Shown: positions 50,153 through 60,437 of the stretch, piece by piece
Position numbering within the stretch: position 1 is the first letter of the stretch
Layout of the letters: each line of letters begins with the position of its first letter
Source of the DNA: Rhodoferax saidenbachensis
Lineage (GTDB): Bacteria; Pseudomonadota; Gammaproteobacteria; Burkholderiales; Burkholderiaceae_C
Reading direction: 5' to 3'
NCBI RefSeq assembly: GCF_001955715.1
Contig: NZ_CP019239.1
Span: forward strand, 2,418,001 to 2,482,000
Length of the DNA stretch: 64,000 nucleotides
The notes under the pieces: model-generated
What the model was told of the DNA's origin: nothing
The model's input: only the letters and a program-made list of their open reading frames with translations
Databases searched by the model: none
Program-made: the position numbers and the translations under genes

Positions 50153-50158
50153 ATCAAA

Positions 50159-50545
50159 TTAATTCAGGTGCTTCTTCTTGTAATCGTCCACCGCCGCCTT
50201 GATGGCGTCTTCGGCCAGGATGGAGCAGTGGATTTTGACTGGTGGCAGGGCCAGTTCTTCGGCGATCTGGCTGTTCTTCAGCGCAGCCGCTTCGTCCAGC
50301 GTCTTGCCCTTGACCCATTCGGTCACCAGCGAGCTGGAGGCAATGGCCGAACCGCAGCCATAGGTTTTGAAGCGCGCATCTTCAATCACGCCAGTGAGCG
50401 GATTGACCTTGATCTGCAGCTTCATCACGTCACCGCACGCGGGCGCGCCCACCATGCCTGTGCCTACAGAGTCATCGCCTTTTTCAAAGCTGCCGACGTT
50501 GCGGGGATTTTCGTAGTGGTCAACGACTTTTTCTGAATATGCCAT
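50159..50545 (-). CDS. iscU: Fe-S cluster scaffold IscU
   Basis: 128 residues. Scaffold ligands: Cys37 and Asp39 in GAPACGDVMKL, Cys64 in TYGCGSAIASSS, Cys107 in KIHCSIL, and the HscA-recognition segment LPPVK. It builds 2Fe-2S clusters with sulfur from IscS. It follows iscS by 30 nt. Confidence 0.98.
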   Translation of the reverse strand: MAYSEKVVDHYENPRNVGSFEKGDDSVGTGMVGAPACGDVMKLQIKVNPLTGVIEDARFKTYGCGSAIASSSLVTEWVKGKTLDEAAALKNSQIAEELALPPVKIHCSILAEDAIKAAVDDYKKKHLN

Positions 50546-50575
50546 TTGGATTACCTCTTAAGTCTTCAATAACGC

Positions 50576-51796
50576 TTAGTGCGCAGCCCATTGAATGGTG
50601 CTGATATCGATGCCTTCTTTGTACATGTCCCACAACGGGCTCAGGTCACGCAGTTTGGCAACGTTCTTCTTGATGGTATCGATCGCATAGTCGATCTCGG
50701 CCTCGGTCGTCCAGCGGCCAATCGTCATGCGCAGGCTGCTGTGGGCCAGCTCGTCGCTGCGGCCCAGGGCGCGCAGCACATAGCTGGGTTCCAAAGATGC
50801 CGACGTGCATGCTGAGCCCGACGACACGGCCAAGCCCTTGATACCCATAATCAGTGACTCGCCTTCGACGTAGTTAAAGCTCATGTTCAGGTTGTGCGGC
50901 ACACGCTTTTCCTTGTGGCCGTTGATGAACACCTGCTCCACGCCTTCGAGGCCTGCCAGCATGCGGTCATGCAAAGCCTTGATGCGGATGTTCTCGCCAT
51001 GCATCTCTTCCTTGGCGATGCGGTAAGCCTCACCCATGCCGACGATCTGGTGCGTGGGCAATGTGCCACTGCGCATGCCGCGCTCATGGCCACCACCGTG
51101 CATTTGTGCTTCCAGGCGAATGCGCGGCTTGCGACGCACAAACAGCGCGCCAATGCCCTTGGGGCCATAGGTCTTGTGCGAGGTCAGGCTCATCAAATCA
51201 ACCGGCAGCGTGGCCATGTCGATATCTACCCGGCCCGTGGCTTGCGCTGCGTCGACGTGGAAGATCACGCCCTTTTCGCGGCAGATGGCGCCAATGGCTG
51301 CGATGTCCTGAATGACACCGATCTCGTTATTGACGAACATCACGCTGGCCAGAATGGTGTCAGGGCGAATCGCGGCCTTGAAGACCTCCAGATCCAGCAA
51401 ACCGTCTTCCTGCACATCCAGGTAAGTGACTTCAAAGCCTTGGCGTTCCAGCTCGCGGCAAGTGTCCAGCACCGCCTTGTGCTCGGTCTTGACGGTAATG
51501 ATGTGTTTGCCCTTGGACTTGTAGAAATGCGCAGCACCCTTCAAAGCCAGGTTGTTGGATTCAGTCGCGCCAGACGTCCAGACGATTTCACGCGGATCGG
51601 CGTTGATCAACGCAGCGACTTGTTCGCGTGCTTTCTCGACCGCAGCTTCCGCTTCCCAGCCCCATGCGTGACTGCGTGAAGCGGGATTACCAAAATGGTT
51701 ACGCAACCAGGGAACCATCGCATCCACCACCCGCTCATCGCAAGGGTTGGTGGCGCTGTAATCCATGTAAATGGGAAAGTGGGGTGTGGTATCCAT
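50576..51796 (-). CDS. iscS: cysteine desulfurase IscS
   Basis: 406 residues from the ATG at 51796. PLP Lys208 in [12 protein letters not shown], His in [11 protein letters not shown], and the catalytic Cys330 in [17 protein letters not shown]. It takes sulfur from cysteine and passes it to IscU. The frame extends further upstream, but this start gives the family's length. Confidence 0.98.
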   Translation of the reverse strand: MDTTPHFPIYMDYSATNPCDERVVDAMVPWLRNHFGNPASRSHAWGWEAEAAVEKAREQVAALINADPREIVWTSGATESNNLALKGAAHFYKSKGKHIITVKTEHKAVLDTCRELERQGFEVTYLDVQEDGLLDLEVFKAAIRPDTILASVMFVNNEIGVIQDIAAIGAICREKGVIFHVDAAQATGRVDIDMATLPVDLMSLTSHKTYGPKGIGALFVRRKPRIRLEAQMHGGGHERGMRSGTLPTHQIVGMGEAYRIAKEEMHGENIRIKALHDRMLAGLEGVEQVFINGHKEKRVPHNLNMSFNYVEGESLIMGIKGLAVSSGSACTSASLEPSYVLRALGRSDELAHSSLRMTIGRWTTEAEIDYAIDTIKKNVAKLRDLSPLWDMYKEGIDISTIQWAAH

Positions 51797-51854
51797 GGCT
51801 GGCTCAGTGCTGGCTAAAAATGAAACAGAAAAATGAGAAGAAGTTATTGCGAAC

Positions 51855-52391
51855 TCAGGATTTGCCGAACGAGTTACCCAAGGCAAATACAGAATTTGGC
51901 GCATTGATGCGAATAGGTTTGACAACCGGCATGGCCGAAATGGCGCGTTTTACGCTGGGCTTGTCTTCAACCTGCAGGCCCTTGGCCAGTTGGTCGTCCA
52001 CCAGTTTCTGCAGCGTGACGGAATCCAGAAACTCAACCATACGCACGTTCAGGGAAGCCCAAAGGTCATGCGTCATGCAGCGGGCGCCATCGCCCAGGCA
52101 GTTTTCCTTGCCGCCACACTGGGTGGCGTCAATGGGTTCGTCCACCGACACGATGATGTCGGCCACAGTGATCTCGGAAGCCTTGCGAGCCAGGGTATAA
52201 CCGCCGCCGGGCCCACGGGTGGATTCCACCAACTCATGGCGGCGCAGCTTGCCAAACAACTGTTCCAGATAGGAAAGGGAAATCTGCTGGCGCTGGCTGA
52301 TAGCGGCCAAGGTCACCGGACCGCCGCTTTGGCGCAGGCCCAGATCGATCATGGCAGTGACCGCAAAACGGCCTTTGGTGGTGAGACGCAT
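51855..52391 (-). CDS. iscR: Fe-S-sensing Rrf2-family repressor IscR
   Basis: 178 residues. Winged helix: [20 protein letters not shown] and [20 protein letters not shown]. The 2Fe-2S ligands are [14 protein letters not shown] (three Cys) with the nearby His in MTHDLW. When it carries a cluster it represses the isc operon. First gene of the operon, 58 nt before iscS. AAGGAG lies 6 nt upstream, and a probable IscR site covers its promoter. Confidence 0.97.
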   Translation of the reverse strand: MRLTTKGRFAVTAMIDLGLRQSGGPVTLAAISQRQQISLSYLEQLFGKLRRHELVESTRGPGGGYTLARKASEITVADIIVSVDEPIDATQCGGKENCLGDGARCMTHDLWASLNVRMVEFLDSVTLQKLVDDQLAKGLQVEDKPSVKRAISAMPVVKPIRINAPNSVFALGNSFGKS

Positions 52392-52410
52392 GGCAAACTC
52401 CTTGTGGGGA

Positions 52411-52437
52411 TTTGGTTGACTAACGCTGTCAAGTATA
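52411..52437 (-). promoter_or_regulatory. type 1 IscR binding site and -10 box of the isc operon
   Basis: On the minus strand ATACTTGACAGCGTTAGTC followed by AACCA matches the known type 1 IscR consensus at most fixed positions (ATAxxxGAC and AGTCxxx). Overlapping TATACT can serve as the -10 box. It lies about 20-46 nt before the iscR start, so autoregulation is expected. Confidence 0.75.
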
Positions 52438-52439
52438 CC

Positions 52440-52463
52440 AAAAAGCCCCGGACTTTGCTCGGG
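52440..52463 (-). terminator. probable terminator of uvrB
   Basis: On the minus strand CCCGA...TCCGGGG forms a short GC stem followed by CTTTTT. It lies about 30 nt after the uvrB stop and just before the isc promoter. The stem is short and imperfect. Confidence 0.5.
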
Positions 52464-52493
52464 TACTACAGGGGAAACCCTAGGCCTACCGCC

Positions 52494-54590
52494 TCAACCA
52501 ATGCCGACCACGTTGTCAGCGCCTGGTGCGCCAAACGCTTGCTCCTTCAGGATGTGGAGTTGATCCCGCACACGCGCCGCCTTTTCGAACTCCAGATTGC
52601 GGGCATGTTCCATCATCAGCTTCTCTAAGCGTTTGATTTCACGGGATATATCCTTCTCGCTCATGTCTTCCACCTGCGCGCGGGCCATGGCGTCGCGCTC
52701 CAGACGATCCGCCTCCTTGCCTGCCTTTTCGCTGTAAACGCCGTCGATCAGGTCGCGTACCTTTTTGACAAGGGCGGTCGGCGTAATACCCTGCTCCAGA
52801 TTGTGGGCAATCTGCTTTTTGCGGCGCCGCTCGGTCTCGCCAATCGCCCGTTCCATGGAGTCGGTGACCTTGTCGGCGTACAAAATGGCGCGGCCATTCA
52901 GGTTACGGGCGGCGCGGCCTATGGTCTGAATCAGCGAACGCTCGGAGCGCAGAAAGCCCTCCTTGTCCGCATCCAGGATGGCGACCAAGGACACCTCGGG
53001 AATGTCCAGGCCTTCGCGCAGCAGGTTAATCCCCACCAGCACGTCGAACGCGCCCAGACGCAGGTCACGCAATATCTCCACCCGCTCCACGGTATCTATA
53101 TCACTGTGCAGGTAGCGTACCTTGACGCCGTTGTCGCTCAGGTAATCGGTCAACTGCTCGGCCATGCGCTTGGTCAGCGTGGTGATCAGTACGCGTTCGT
53201 TCTTCTCCACGCGGATACGGATTTCCTGCAGCACATCGTCCACCTGGTGGGTGGCGGGCCGCACCTCGACCTCCGGGTCGACCAGGCCCGTGGGCCGTAC
53301 CACCTGCTCCACGACCTTGCCGGCGTGTTCTTTTTCGTAGGTGGACGGCGTGGCTGACACAAAAATCGCTTGCCGCATGCGTTTTTCAAACTCATCAAAT
53401 TTCAACGGCCGGTTGTCCAGCGCGCTGGGCAGGCGGAATCCATATTCCACCAGCGTGGTCTTGCGCGAGCGGTCGCCCAGGTACATCGCGCCGAACTGAC
53501 CGATGGTGACGTGGCTCTCGTCAATGAACATCACCGCGTCCTTGGGCATGTAATCCGTCAGCGTAGAGGGCGGATCGCCCGGGGCGCTGCCCGCCAGGTG
53601 GCGGCTGTAGTTTTCGATGCCCTTGCAGTGGCCCACCTCGCTGAGCATCTCCAGGTCGAAGCGCGTGCGCTGCTCCAGCCGTTGCGCTTCCACGAGCTTG
53701 CCGGCAGCGACAAACTCTTTCAGCCTATCTGCCAGCTCCGCCTTGATGGTTTCCACCGCCATCAGCACCTGGTCACGCGGGGTGACATAGTGGCTGCTGG
53801 GGTACACGGTAAAGCGCGGAATCTTCTGGCGTATGCGACCGGTCAGCGGATCGAACAGTTGCAAGGACTCAATCTCATCGTCAAACATCTCCAGACGCAG
53901 CGCCATTTCAGAGTGCTCGGCCGGGAAGATATCTATCGTGTCGCCTCGCACGCGGAAGGTGCCGCGGCTGAAGTCCATGTCGTTGCGCTGGTACTGCATG
54001 CGCACCAATTGCGCTATGGCATCGCGCTGGTTCAGCTTGTCGCCCGCGCGCAGCGTCATGATCATCTTGTGGTACGCCTCGGGCTGGCCGATACCGTAGA
54101 TGGCGGACACGGTGGCGACGATCACCACATCGCGGCGCTCCAGGATGCTCTTGGTACACGACAGACGCATCTGCTCGATGTACTCGTTGATGGCGCTGTC
54201 CTTCTCAATGAACAAATCGCGCTGCGGCACATAGGCCTCAGGCTGGTAGTAGTCGTAGTAGCTGACGAAATACTCCACCGCGTTGTTCGGGAAGAACTCG
54301 CGGAACTCGCTGTAAAGCTGCGCCGCCAGCGTCTTGTTGTGGCAAAACACAATCGCAGGTCGCCCCAGCCGGGCGATGACATTCGCCATCGTGAAGGTCT
54401 TGCCAGAGCCGGTCACACCCAGCAGTGTCTGGAAAACCTCGCCGTCGACCACCCCCTCCACCAGTTGGTCAATCGCTTCTGGCTGGTCGCCCGCTGGCGG
54501 GTACGGCTGGTACAGCTCAAAGGGAGAATTCGGGAAACTGACAAACTGCCCTTTTTCGGGCTCACTCACGGTGGTTGGCGATTCAGACAT
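52494..54590 (-). CDS. uvrB: excinuclease ABC subunit B
   Basis: About 698 residues from the ATG at 54590. DEAD-like helicase motifs: Walker [16 protein letters not shown], the beta-hairpin [38 protein letters not shown], and motif [11 protein letters not shown]. The C-terminal UvrC-interacting helix pair is [24 protein letters not shown] (seen in two parts). It verifies damage in nucleotide excision repair. In-frame ATGs also exist at 54629 and 54704; none has a convincing ribosome site, so the start is uncertain. Confidence 0.94.
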   Translation of the reverse strand: MSESPTTVSEPEKGQFVSFPNSPFELYQPYPPAGDQPEAIDQLVEGVVDGEVFQTLLGVTGSGKTFTMANVIARLGRPAIVFCHNKTLAAQLYSEFREFFPNNAVEYFVSYYDYYQPEAYVPQRDLFIEKDSAINEYIEQMRLSCTKSILERRDVVIVATVSAIYGIGQPEAYHKMIMTLRAGDKLNQRDAIAQLVRMQYQRNDMDFSRGTFRVRGDTIDIFPAEHSEMALRLEMFDDEIESLQLFDPLTGRIRQKIPRFTVYPSSHYVTPRDQVLMAVETIKAELADRLKEFVAAGKLVEAQRLEQRTRFDLEMLSEVGHCKGIENYSRHLAGSAPGDPPSTLTDYMPKDAVMFIDESHVTIGQFGAMYLGDRSRKTTLVEYGFRLPSALDNRPLKFDEFEKRMRQAIFVSATPSTYEKEHAGKVVEQVVRPTGLVDPEVEVRPATHQVDDVLQEIRIRVEKNERVLITTLTKRMAEQLTDYLSDNGVKVRYLHSDIDTVERVEILRDLRLGAFDVLVGINLLREGLDIPEVSLVAILDADKEGFLRSERSLIQTIGRAARNLNGRAILYADKVTDSMERAIGETERRRKKQIAHNLEQGITPTALVKKVRDLIDGVYSEKAGKEADRLERDAMARAQVEDMSEKDISREIKRLEKLMMEHARNLEFEKAARVRDQLHILKEQAFGAPGADNVVGIG

Positions 54591-54965
54591 GGAACGCAGC
54601 GGGGCTGAAGATGGATCAAGCGTGATCATGCCTGAGTCGGCAAGACCTGTGGCATGCAGGTTCGGGTACGGCACCAGTATCGGGTGCGCACTAGAATATT
54701 GCATCTAAAAAGCACACCTTTACGAAAGTTGGGGTCGCAAAGCTTCCGGTCTACCGCCTCCTGAGGGGCCAAGATAGCGGAGTTGCTGATGTCAGGGACG
54801 GTCTGCAAGCCATCGGCCACACTGGCTCCGACATTCCCATCGGCGGCTTGGCGCGCTGCGCTGACCACGCGACTTCCTCCTCTTCCATAGTCTGCTTTTG
54901 ATGACGGCCGCGCCCGCGTGCCACCTGCCTTGTGTGCAGGCCTGCGAATTTTGGAAGGAAGCCAT
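54591..54965. other. 375-nt region between divergent uvrB and chemoreceptor genes
   Basis: No supported gene. On the minus strand TATTCT near 54682 could be a -10 box for uvrB. Open frames across it are continuations of the uvrB frame or antisense and have no family match. AAGGAA at the right end is the ribosome site of the chemoreceptor. No LexA-type CTGT-N8-ACAG box was found. Confidence 0.5.
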
Positions 54966-56558
54966 ATGAAATTGAACGATATCCGGGTGTCCCACAAACT
55001 GTGGAGCACGATTTTGGGCCTCTTGCTGCTGCTCTTGGGTGTTGCCGCCTATACGCAGTACCGCTCTGGTCTGGCCATGGAAAAGGCGCTGGCCGATGTG
55101 CAGCGCTTTGAGGCCAACATCACCAACGCCGTGCGCTGGCAGGGCCTGACCGAAACCAATACCGAACGCTCACTGGCCAGCATTGCCACGACGGATGCCA
55201 CCGTCGAGAAATTCTTCATTGACCGGCAGACCCAGGGCTCCGCGCGCATCAGCGAGGTACAGACCAAGGTGCGCGAAGTGGCAGTGTCCGACATCGACAA
55301 ACAGGCGCTGGCCAAAGTGGGAGATGCCCGCACCACGTTGCTCAACACGCTGAAGAAACTTCCCGAAGTCAAAGCGACGAACGATGCAACAGCACGCCGC
55401 GATTTTGCGTTGAACGAATTTCTGCCCACCGCGCTGGCTTACATTGACGCCTTGAAGGGCTTCGTCAAAGCCCAGGAAGACCAGCGTGACGCTGCAAAAA
55501 TAGAGGCCATGGAAGCACGAAGCAATGCAACCCTGCTGGGCATTGCAAGCGCCATTTTGGTGGTGGTGATCGCCGTCGTGATGGCGTGGGCTCTGGTGCG
55601 TTCCATCACTCTGCCGCTGGCCCGCGCTGTCGAAGTCGCCCGCGCCATCAGCGGTGGCGATCTCACACAAACCCTGCAGGACGACCGCAAGGACGAGTTC
55701 GGCGAGCTGTTGCAAGCGCTCTCGGAGATGGTGGCCCGGCTCAGAGGTCTGGTGTCTGAAGTGCGGCATGGGGTGGAATCGGTCTCCACTGCCTCCAACG
55801 AAATTGCCAACGGCAACCAAGACCTGTCGGCGCGCACCGAACAAACTGCCTCCAACCTGCAGGAAACTGCCGCTAGCATGGAGCAACTGACCAGCACCGT
55901 GGCCCAATCCGCAGAGACCGCGCGCCAGGCCAACCAGTTGGCCACCACGGCCGCCAGCACGGCGGCACGCGGTGGCGAAGTCGTAGGCCAGGTGGTGCAC
56001 AGCATGCGCCAGATCAGCGAATCGTCCACCAAGATTGCGGACATCATCGGTGTCATTGATGGCATTGCCTTCCAGACCAACATCCTGGCGCTCAACGCCG
56101 CCGTGGAAGCTGCACGGGCCGGCGAGCAGGGGCGCGGCTTTGCCGTCGTTGCCAGCGAAGTGCGCAGCCTGGCGCAGCGCAGCGCACAGGCAGCCAAAGA
56201 GATCAAGACGCTGATCGATGCCTCGGTCCAGACCGTGGAAACCGGCTCCGCCCAGGTCAGCCACGCTGGCGAGACCATGGGTGAAATCGTTTCCAGCGTA
56301 CGCCGCGTGTCGGACCTGATTGGTGAAATCACAGCCTCCTCCACCGAACAGAACGACGGCATTGGCCAGGTGAACCAAGCTGTGAGCAATCTGGACCAGA
56401 TGACACAACAGAACGCAGCACTGGTTGAGGAGTCGGCCGCGGCCGCCGCCGCCGCCGCGCTGCGTGACCAGGCACATCGTCTGACTGAAGTGGTGTCGGT
56501 ATTTAATGTTGGCACGCCCGCGCCCAAGACAGGGCTGCAGCGCATTGCCATGGTTTAG
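54966..56558 (+). CDS. methyl-accepting chemotaxis protein (Tar/Tsr topology)
   Basis: 530 residues. TM1 at about 15-30 ([20 protein letters not shown]), a four-helix-bundle periplasmic domain of about 150 residues, and TM2 ([20 protein letters not shown]). The HAMP domain starts at [20 protein letters not shown]. The signalling hairpin tip is [20 protein letters not shown] then [20 protein letters not shown]. It ends with a short Ala-rich stretch and no CheR-docking pentapeptide is evident. AAGGAA lies 6 nt upstream. Ligand unknown. Confidence 0.94.
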   Translation: MKLNDIRVSHKLWSTILGLLLLLLGVAAYTQYRSGLAMEKALADVQRFEANITNAVRWQGLTETNTERSLASIATTDATVEKFFIDRQTQGSARISEVQTKVREVAVSDIDKQALAKVGDARTTLLNTLKKLPEVKATNDATARRDFALNEFLPTALAYIDALKGFVKAQEDQRDAAKIEAMEARSNATLLGIASAILVVVIAVVMAWALVRSITLPLARAVEVARAISGGDLTQTLQDDRKDEFGELLQALSEMVARLRGLVSEVRHGVESVSTASNEIANGNQDLSARTEQTASNLQETAASMEQLTSTVAQSAETARQANQLATTAASTAARGGEVVGQVVHSMRQISESSTKIADIIGVIDGIAFQTNILALNAAVEAARAGEQGRGFAVVASEVRSLAQRSAQAAKEIKTLIDASVQTVETGSAQVSHAGETMGEIVSSVRRVSDLIGEITASSTEQNDGIGQVNQAVSNLDQMTQQNAALVEESAAAAAAAALRDQAHRLTEVVSVFNVGTPAPKTGLQRIAMV

Positions 56559-56566
56559 CCAACAAC

Positions 56567-57610
56567 ATGTCCACTCTGAACTTCCTGGGTACGCAGTTAC
56601 CCATCATCCAGGCCCCGATGGCCGGTGTGCAAGGCCACGCGCTGGCCGCCGCCGTTTGTAATGCAGGCGGGCTGGGCTCCATTCCCGCCGCCATGCTGAG
56701 TCTGGACGCGCTGCGCAACGAACTCACGCAGCTTACCGCGCTGACCGACAAGCCCTACAACGTCAACTTCTTCTGCCACACACCGCCCGCGCCCGACGCG
56801 GCACGCGACGCCGTCTGGCAACAGGCGCTGCAGCCTTTTTATGCAGAACTGGGCCTGTCGCTGGCCGACATCGTTCCCAGCCCGGGCCGTGCCCCTTTTA
56901 GTGCTGAAGCGGCCGATGTGCTGGAAGCCTTCAAGCCAGCCGTGGTGAGCTTCCATTTCGGCCTGCCCTCGCCTGCATTGCTGGCACGCGTCAAAGCCTG
57001 GGGCAGCTTGGTGCTGGCATCCGCCACCACCGTGGACGAAGCCCTGTGGCTGCAAGCGAACGGCGTCGACGCCATCATTGCCCAGGGTCTGGAAGCTGGC
57101 GGGCACCGTGGCATTTTCCTGAGCGATGACCTGAGCACCCAGGTAGGCACCATGGCGCTGCTGCCGCAGATCGTGCAGGCGGTGACCGTGCCCGTGATTG
57201 CCGCAGGCGGCATTGCCGACACGGATGGCGTGGCCGCAGCCATGGCGCTGGGTGCCTCGGCCGTGCAAATTGGCACAGCCTACATGTGCTGCCCCGAGTC
57301 CACCACTTCCGCCCTGCACCGCGCGGTATTGCAGAGTCCGGCCGCACGCCATACGACGCTCACATCCTTGTTCACCGGCCGCCCGGCGCGCGGCATCGTG
57401 AACCGGCTGATGCGCGAACTGGGGCCGTTGAACCCGGCAGCCCCTGCCTTCCCGATGGCGACTGGCGCCATTGCCCCGTTGCGCGCGCGCGCCGAAAGCC
57501 AAGGCAGCACAGATTTTTCTCCCCTATGGAGCGGGCAAAACGCCTCGCAATGCCGCAATGTGCCAGCGGCCGAGCTCACGCGTGCACTGGCAGAGGGCCT
57601 GGCGCGTTAA
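56567..57610 (+). CDS. nitronate monooxygenase-like flavoprotein
   Basis: 347 residues. FMN-binding TIM barrel of the 2-nitropropane dioxygenase family: PIIQAPMAGVQGHALAAAV, AIIAQGLEAGGHRGIFLSDD with the conserved His, and VIAAGGIADTDGVAAAMALG followed by AVQIGTAYM. It oxidises alkyl nitronates such as propionate 3-nitronate. It starts 8 nt after the chemoreceptor stop, so they may share a transcript. Confidence 0.9.
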   Translation: MSTLNFLGTQLPIIQAPMAGVQGHALAAAVCNAGGLGSIPAAMLSLDALRNELTQLTALTDKPYNVNFFCHTPPAPDAARDAVWQQALQPFYAELGLSLADIVPSPGRAPFSAEAADVLEAFKPAVVSFHFGLPSPALLARVKAWGSLVLASATTVDEALWLQANGVDAIIAQGLEAGGHRGIFLSDDLSTQVGTMALLPQIVQAVTVPVIAAGGIADTDGVAAAMALGASAVQIGTAYMCCPESTTSALHRAVLQSPAARHTTLTSLFTGRPARGIVNRLMRELGPLNPAAPAFPMATGAIAPLRARAESQGSTDFSPLWSGQNASQCRNVPAAELTRALAEGLAR

Positions 57611-57717
57611 ACACCCAGAAAAGGCACCAGCGCGGTGCCCGGTAAAATAGGGATTACCCGCATCGCAGGTCGCGTCCGCGGGTAACCCACCCGACATTCC
57701 AATCACAGGACTTTTTC

Positions 57718-58926
57718 ATGTCTCTTTTCTCCGCCGTCGAAATGGCTCCCCGCGACCCGATCCTGGGTCTGAACGAACAATTCAACGCTGACACCAACCC
57801 CAACAAGGTGAACCTGGGCGTAGGCGTGTATTTCGACGACAACGGCAAGCTGCCTCTGCTGCAGTGCGTGCAAGCCGCCGAGAAAACCATGATGGAAAAG
57901 CCCACCGCGCGTGGCTACCTGCCCATCGATGGCATCGTGGCCTACGACAATGCCGTCAAAGGCCTGGTGTTCGGTGTCGACAGCGAACCCGTGACCTCCG
58001 GCCGTGTAGCCACCGTGCAAGCCATTGGTGGCACCGGCGGTCTGAAGATCGGCGCCGACTTCCTGAAGAAGCTGAACCCTGCCGCCAAAGTGCTGATCTC
58101 CGACCCCAGTTGGGAAAACCACCGCGCGCTGTTCACCAATGCCGGCTTTACAGTCGACTCCTACGCGTACTTCGACGCAGCAGCCAACGGTGGCAAGGGT
58201 GGCGTGAACTTTGACGGCATGCTCTCCAGCCTGAACGCGGCCGCCGCTGGCACCGTGGTCGTGCTGCACGCCTGCTGCCACAACCCCACTGGCTACGACA
58301 TCACCCCCGAGCAATGGGACCAAGTGATTGCCGTGGTGAAAGCCAAGAACCTGACACCGTTCCTGGACATGGCCTACCAAGGCTTTGGCTACGGTATTGC
58401 CGAAGACGGCGCCGTGATCCAGAAGTTTGTCGCCGCCGGCCTGAACTTCTTTGTCTCCACCTCCTTCTCCAAAAGCTTCAGCCTGTACGGTGAACGCGTC
58501 GGTGGCCTGTCCGTGCTCTGCAAGGACAAGGAAGAAGCCGGCCGCGTGCTCTCCCAACTCAAGATCGTCATCCGCACCAACTACTCCAACCCACCCACAC
58601 ACGGCGGTGCCGTAGTGGCTGCGGTGTTGAACAACCCCGAGCTGCGCGCCCTGTGGGAAAAGGAACTGGGTGAGATGCGCGTGCGCATCAAGGCCATGCG
58701 CCAAAAGCTGGTCGACGGCCTCAAAGCCGCCGGTGTCAAGCAGGACATGTCCTTCATCACCACCCAGATCGGCATGTTCAGCTACTCCGGCCTGTCCAAA
58801 GACCAGATGGTGCGTCTGCGCTCCGAATTCGGCGTCTACGGCACCGACACCGGCCGCATGTGCGTGGCCGCGCTGAACAGCAAGAACATTGACTACGTAT
58901 GCCAGGCAATCGCCAAGGTCATTTAA
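57718..58926 (+). CDS. aromatic/aspartate aminotransferase (class I)
   Basis: 402 residues. PLP Lys252 in STSFSKSFSLYGERVGGL. Other class I features: VNLGVGVYFDDNGKLPLL at the N-terminus, LHACCHNPTGYDIT and DMAYQGFGYGI with the cofactor Asp and Tyr, and Arg near the C-terminus in GTDTGRMCVAALN. It matches AspC/TyrB and transfers amino groups between aspartate or aromatic amino acids and 2-oxoglutarate. It has its own promoter region (57611-57717, with TAAAAT near 57642) and a strong terminator. Confidence 0.95.
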   Translation: MSLFSAVEMAPRDPILGLNEQFNADTNPNKVNLGVGVYFDDNGKLPLLQCVQAAEKTMMEKPTARGYLPIDGIVAYDNAVKGLVFGVDSEPVTSGRVATVQAIGGTGGLKIGADFLKKLNPAAKVLISDPSWENHRALFTNAGFTVDSYAYFDAAANGGKGGVNFDGMLSSLNAAAAGTVVVLHACCHNPTGYDITPEQWDQVIAVVKAKNLTPFLDMAYQGFGYGIAEDGAVIQKFVAAGLNFFVSTSFSKSFSLYGERVGGLSVLCKDKEEAGRVLSQLKIVIRTNYSNPPTHGGAVVAAVLNNPELRALWEKELGEMRVRIKAMRQKLVDGLKAAGVKQDMSFITTQIGMFSYSGLSKDQMVRLRSEFGVYGTDTGRMCVAALNSKNIDYVCQAIAKVI

Positions 58927-58942
58927 GTAGCTAGCTCACACG

Positions 58943-58986
58943 AGCGGCTGGCGTCCCGAAAGCGGATGCCAGCCGCTATTTTTTTG
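58943..58986 (+). terminator. Rho-independent terminator of the aminotransferase gene
   Basis: AGCGGCTGGC (58943-58952) pairs perfectly with GCCAGCCGCT (58968-58977), then ATTTTTTTG. It merges with a truncated copy of the Comamonadaceae repeat. Confidence 0.92.
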
Positions 58987-59001
58987 ATAGCTGCTGGCGC
59001 A
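58975..59001. repeat. truncated Comamonadaceae-type repeat, copy 8
   Basis: 17-nt palindrome-like GCTATTTTTTTGATAGC followed by TGCTGGCGCA. Only the tip and the start of the stem are present. Confidence 0.65.
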
Positions 59002-59030
59002 TAATCCACGCTCAACCCGGAGAGACTTGC

Positions 59031-60374
59031 ATGAAAAATTTGGCGTTCGCACTGAGTATTTTGGGAGCTTTGTCTACATCACCGGCCTGGGCCTGGGGCA
59101 ACCACAGCCTGCCCGCCTACCGCGCGCTGGAGGCCATGCCCGAAGTGGCCAACGCCTCCCCCGTCATTGCAGAACCGCTGGAGGCCTTTCTAAAGGCCGA
59201 GGAAAAAACCCTGGAGGCCCTGCTGGCCAGCCAGGAAGCCTGGGCCGCGGCCAATCTTGAAAACTACCCGGCACGCCCCGCCGCCCTGGCCTTTACGGCC
59301 AAACCCGGCCGCACCGATGAAACCCGCCGCCTGGCATTTCTCTCTGCCTTGCGTGTCGCGCCCAACAGCAAATTCGCGCTCTACATTCAGCCCGACCCGC
59401 GCACCAGCAGCGCCGCAGGCAACCTGTTGCCCTACGCTGCGGTCAACACCCTGCCGGAACCACCACACAGCACCTACAAGTTTGCCGCCCTGAAGGCCGG
59501 TGACCCGGTAGCCCCCCTGTCGGTGGTGGCCTCTGCGGCAGATGAGCCTGACTACGGCCTGGACATCAACCTGTGGGACGACAGCCCATCTGAATGGGGC
59601 AAGACCTACGGCTTTGGCACCCTGCCCTTTGGCAACCCGGCGCTGTCGTTCTCTACCCAGGCCCCGTTCCACATGGGTTTCATGCATGAGAGCCGCGTGC
59701 TCTACATGGCGGCCCCGTTCCTCAAGCGCACCTTCCCACGCCTGCGTTCCTACCAATACTCCACGCTGGCTGCGCTGGCCTTTCGCACCGGCCACCCCTA
59801 CTGGGGCTGGCGCTTTACCGGCCTGTCCCTGCACTACCTGCAGGATCTGACCCAGCCGTACCACGCCAGCCTGGCACCTGGAGATTCCACCACCAAGCTG
59901 CTGTGGGCCAATGCACTGGCCATGGCTGGTATGTCGGGCATGAAGGACGACATGATTGTGCTGCTGTCCAACCGCCATCTGGCGCTGGAGAAATACCAGA
60001 CCGAGTTGCTGGAGAACGCCGCACACAGCAAGCAGGACAGCGCGATAGAAAAAGCGCTGCGCAACACCGACAAGGACGGCAACTACCCCGAGTGGAGCGA
60101 GCATTACCTGCGTGATGTGGTCTCAACCCAGGCCGCCGCTGCCGGCCCGCAACTGGTGCAGACGCTGGTAGCCGCCATGCCCCCGGGCTACGTGTCGGAC
60201 CCTGCTTTTGACTTTGGCACCAAAGAAGACACCATCAACCTGGTGACCGAACTGGCCAAGGTGGACCCGGCCGCCCGGGCCAAACTGGACGCTGCCATTG
60301 CCGAGCTGCTGGCCAACTTTGGCGCACACAGCCGCAATGCGGTGCGAGGCATCCTGAAGGCGAGTAACCGTTGA
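59031..60374 (+). CDS. exported zinc-dependent phospholipase C / P1 nuclease-fold protein
   Basis: 447 residues. The signal peptide is cleaved after SPAWA (residue 21), leaving WGNHS as the mature N-terminus; in this fold the first Trp is itself a zinc ligand. Further ligands fit the family: His268, Asp272 and His278 in SLHYLQDLTQPYHAS, and His residues in PFHMGFMHESR and WSEHYLRDV. Longer than Bacillus-type phospholipase C. It probably hydrolyses phospholipids or nucleic acids outside the cytoplasm. No neighbouring gene narrows this down. The family call is from the motif pattern only. Confidence 0.68.
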   Translation: MKNLAFALSILGALSTSPAWAWGNHSLPAYRALEAMPEVANASPVIAEPLEAFLKAEEKTLEALLASQEAWAAANLENYPARPAALAFTAKPGRTDETRRLAFLSALRVAPNSKFALYIQPDPRTSSAAGNLLPYAAVNTLPEPPHSTYKFAALKAGDPVAPLSVVASAADEPDYGLDINLWDDSPSEWGKTYGFGTLPFGNPALSFSTQAPFHMGFMHESRVLYMAAPFLKRTFPRLRSYQYSTLAALAFRTGHPYWGWRFTGLSLHYLQDLTQPYHASLAPGDSTTKLLWANALAMAGMSGMKDDMIVLLSNRHLALEKYQTELLENAAHSKQDSAIEKALRNTDKDGNYPEWSEHYLRDVVSTQAAAAGPQLVQTLVAAMPPGYVSDPAFDFGTKEDTINLVTELAKVDPAARAKLDAAIAELLANFGAHSRNAVRGILKASNR

Positions 60375-60402
60375 GACCGTAGATATTGGCAACGCTGCTA
60401 TA

Positions 60403-60413
60403 TTGCAACGCAA
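60403..60413. promoter_or_regulatory. candidate PhaR-type site upstream of phaZ
   Basis: Imperfect palindrome TTGCAACGCAA (TTGC-N3-GCAA), similar in layout to the TGC/GCA sites bound by the PHA repressor PhaR, 25 nt before the phaZ start. Confidence 0.3.
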
Positions 60414-60437
60414 CATTTCCCTGAAAGCGAGCCTCCC

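Noticed and set aside
54626-55009. Minus-strand open frame upstream of uvrB
   Set aside because: Out of frame with uvrB, no ribosome site and no family resemblance; overlaps the promoter region and the chemoreceptor start.
60385-60405. TTGGCA ... TATATT as a phaZ promoter
   Set aside because: Spacing between the hexamers is far too short, and the alternative TTGAGA gives a 22-nt spacer.
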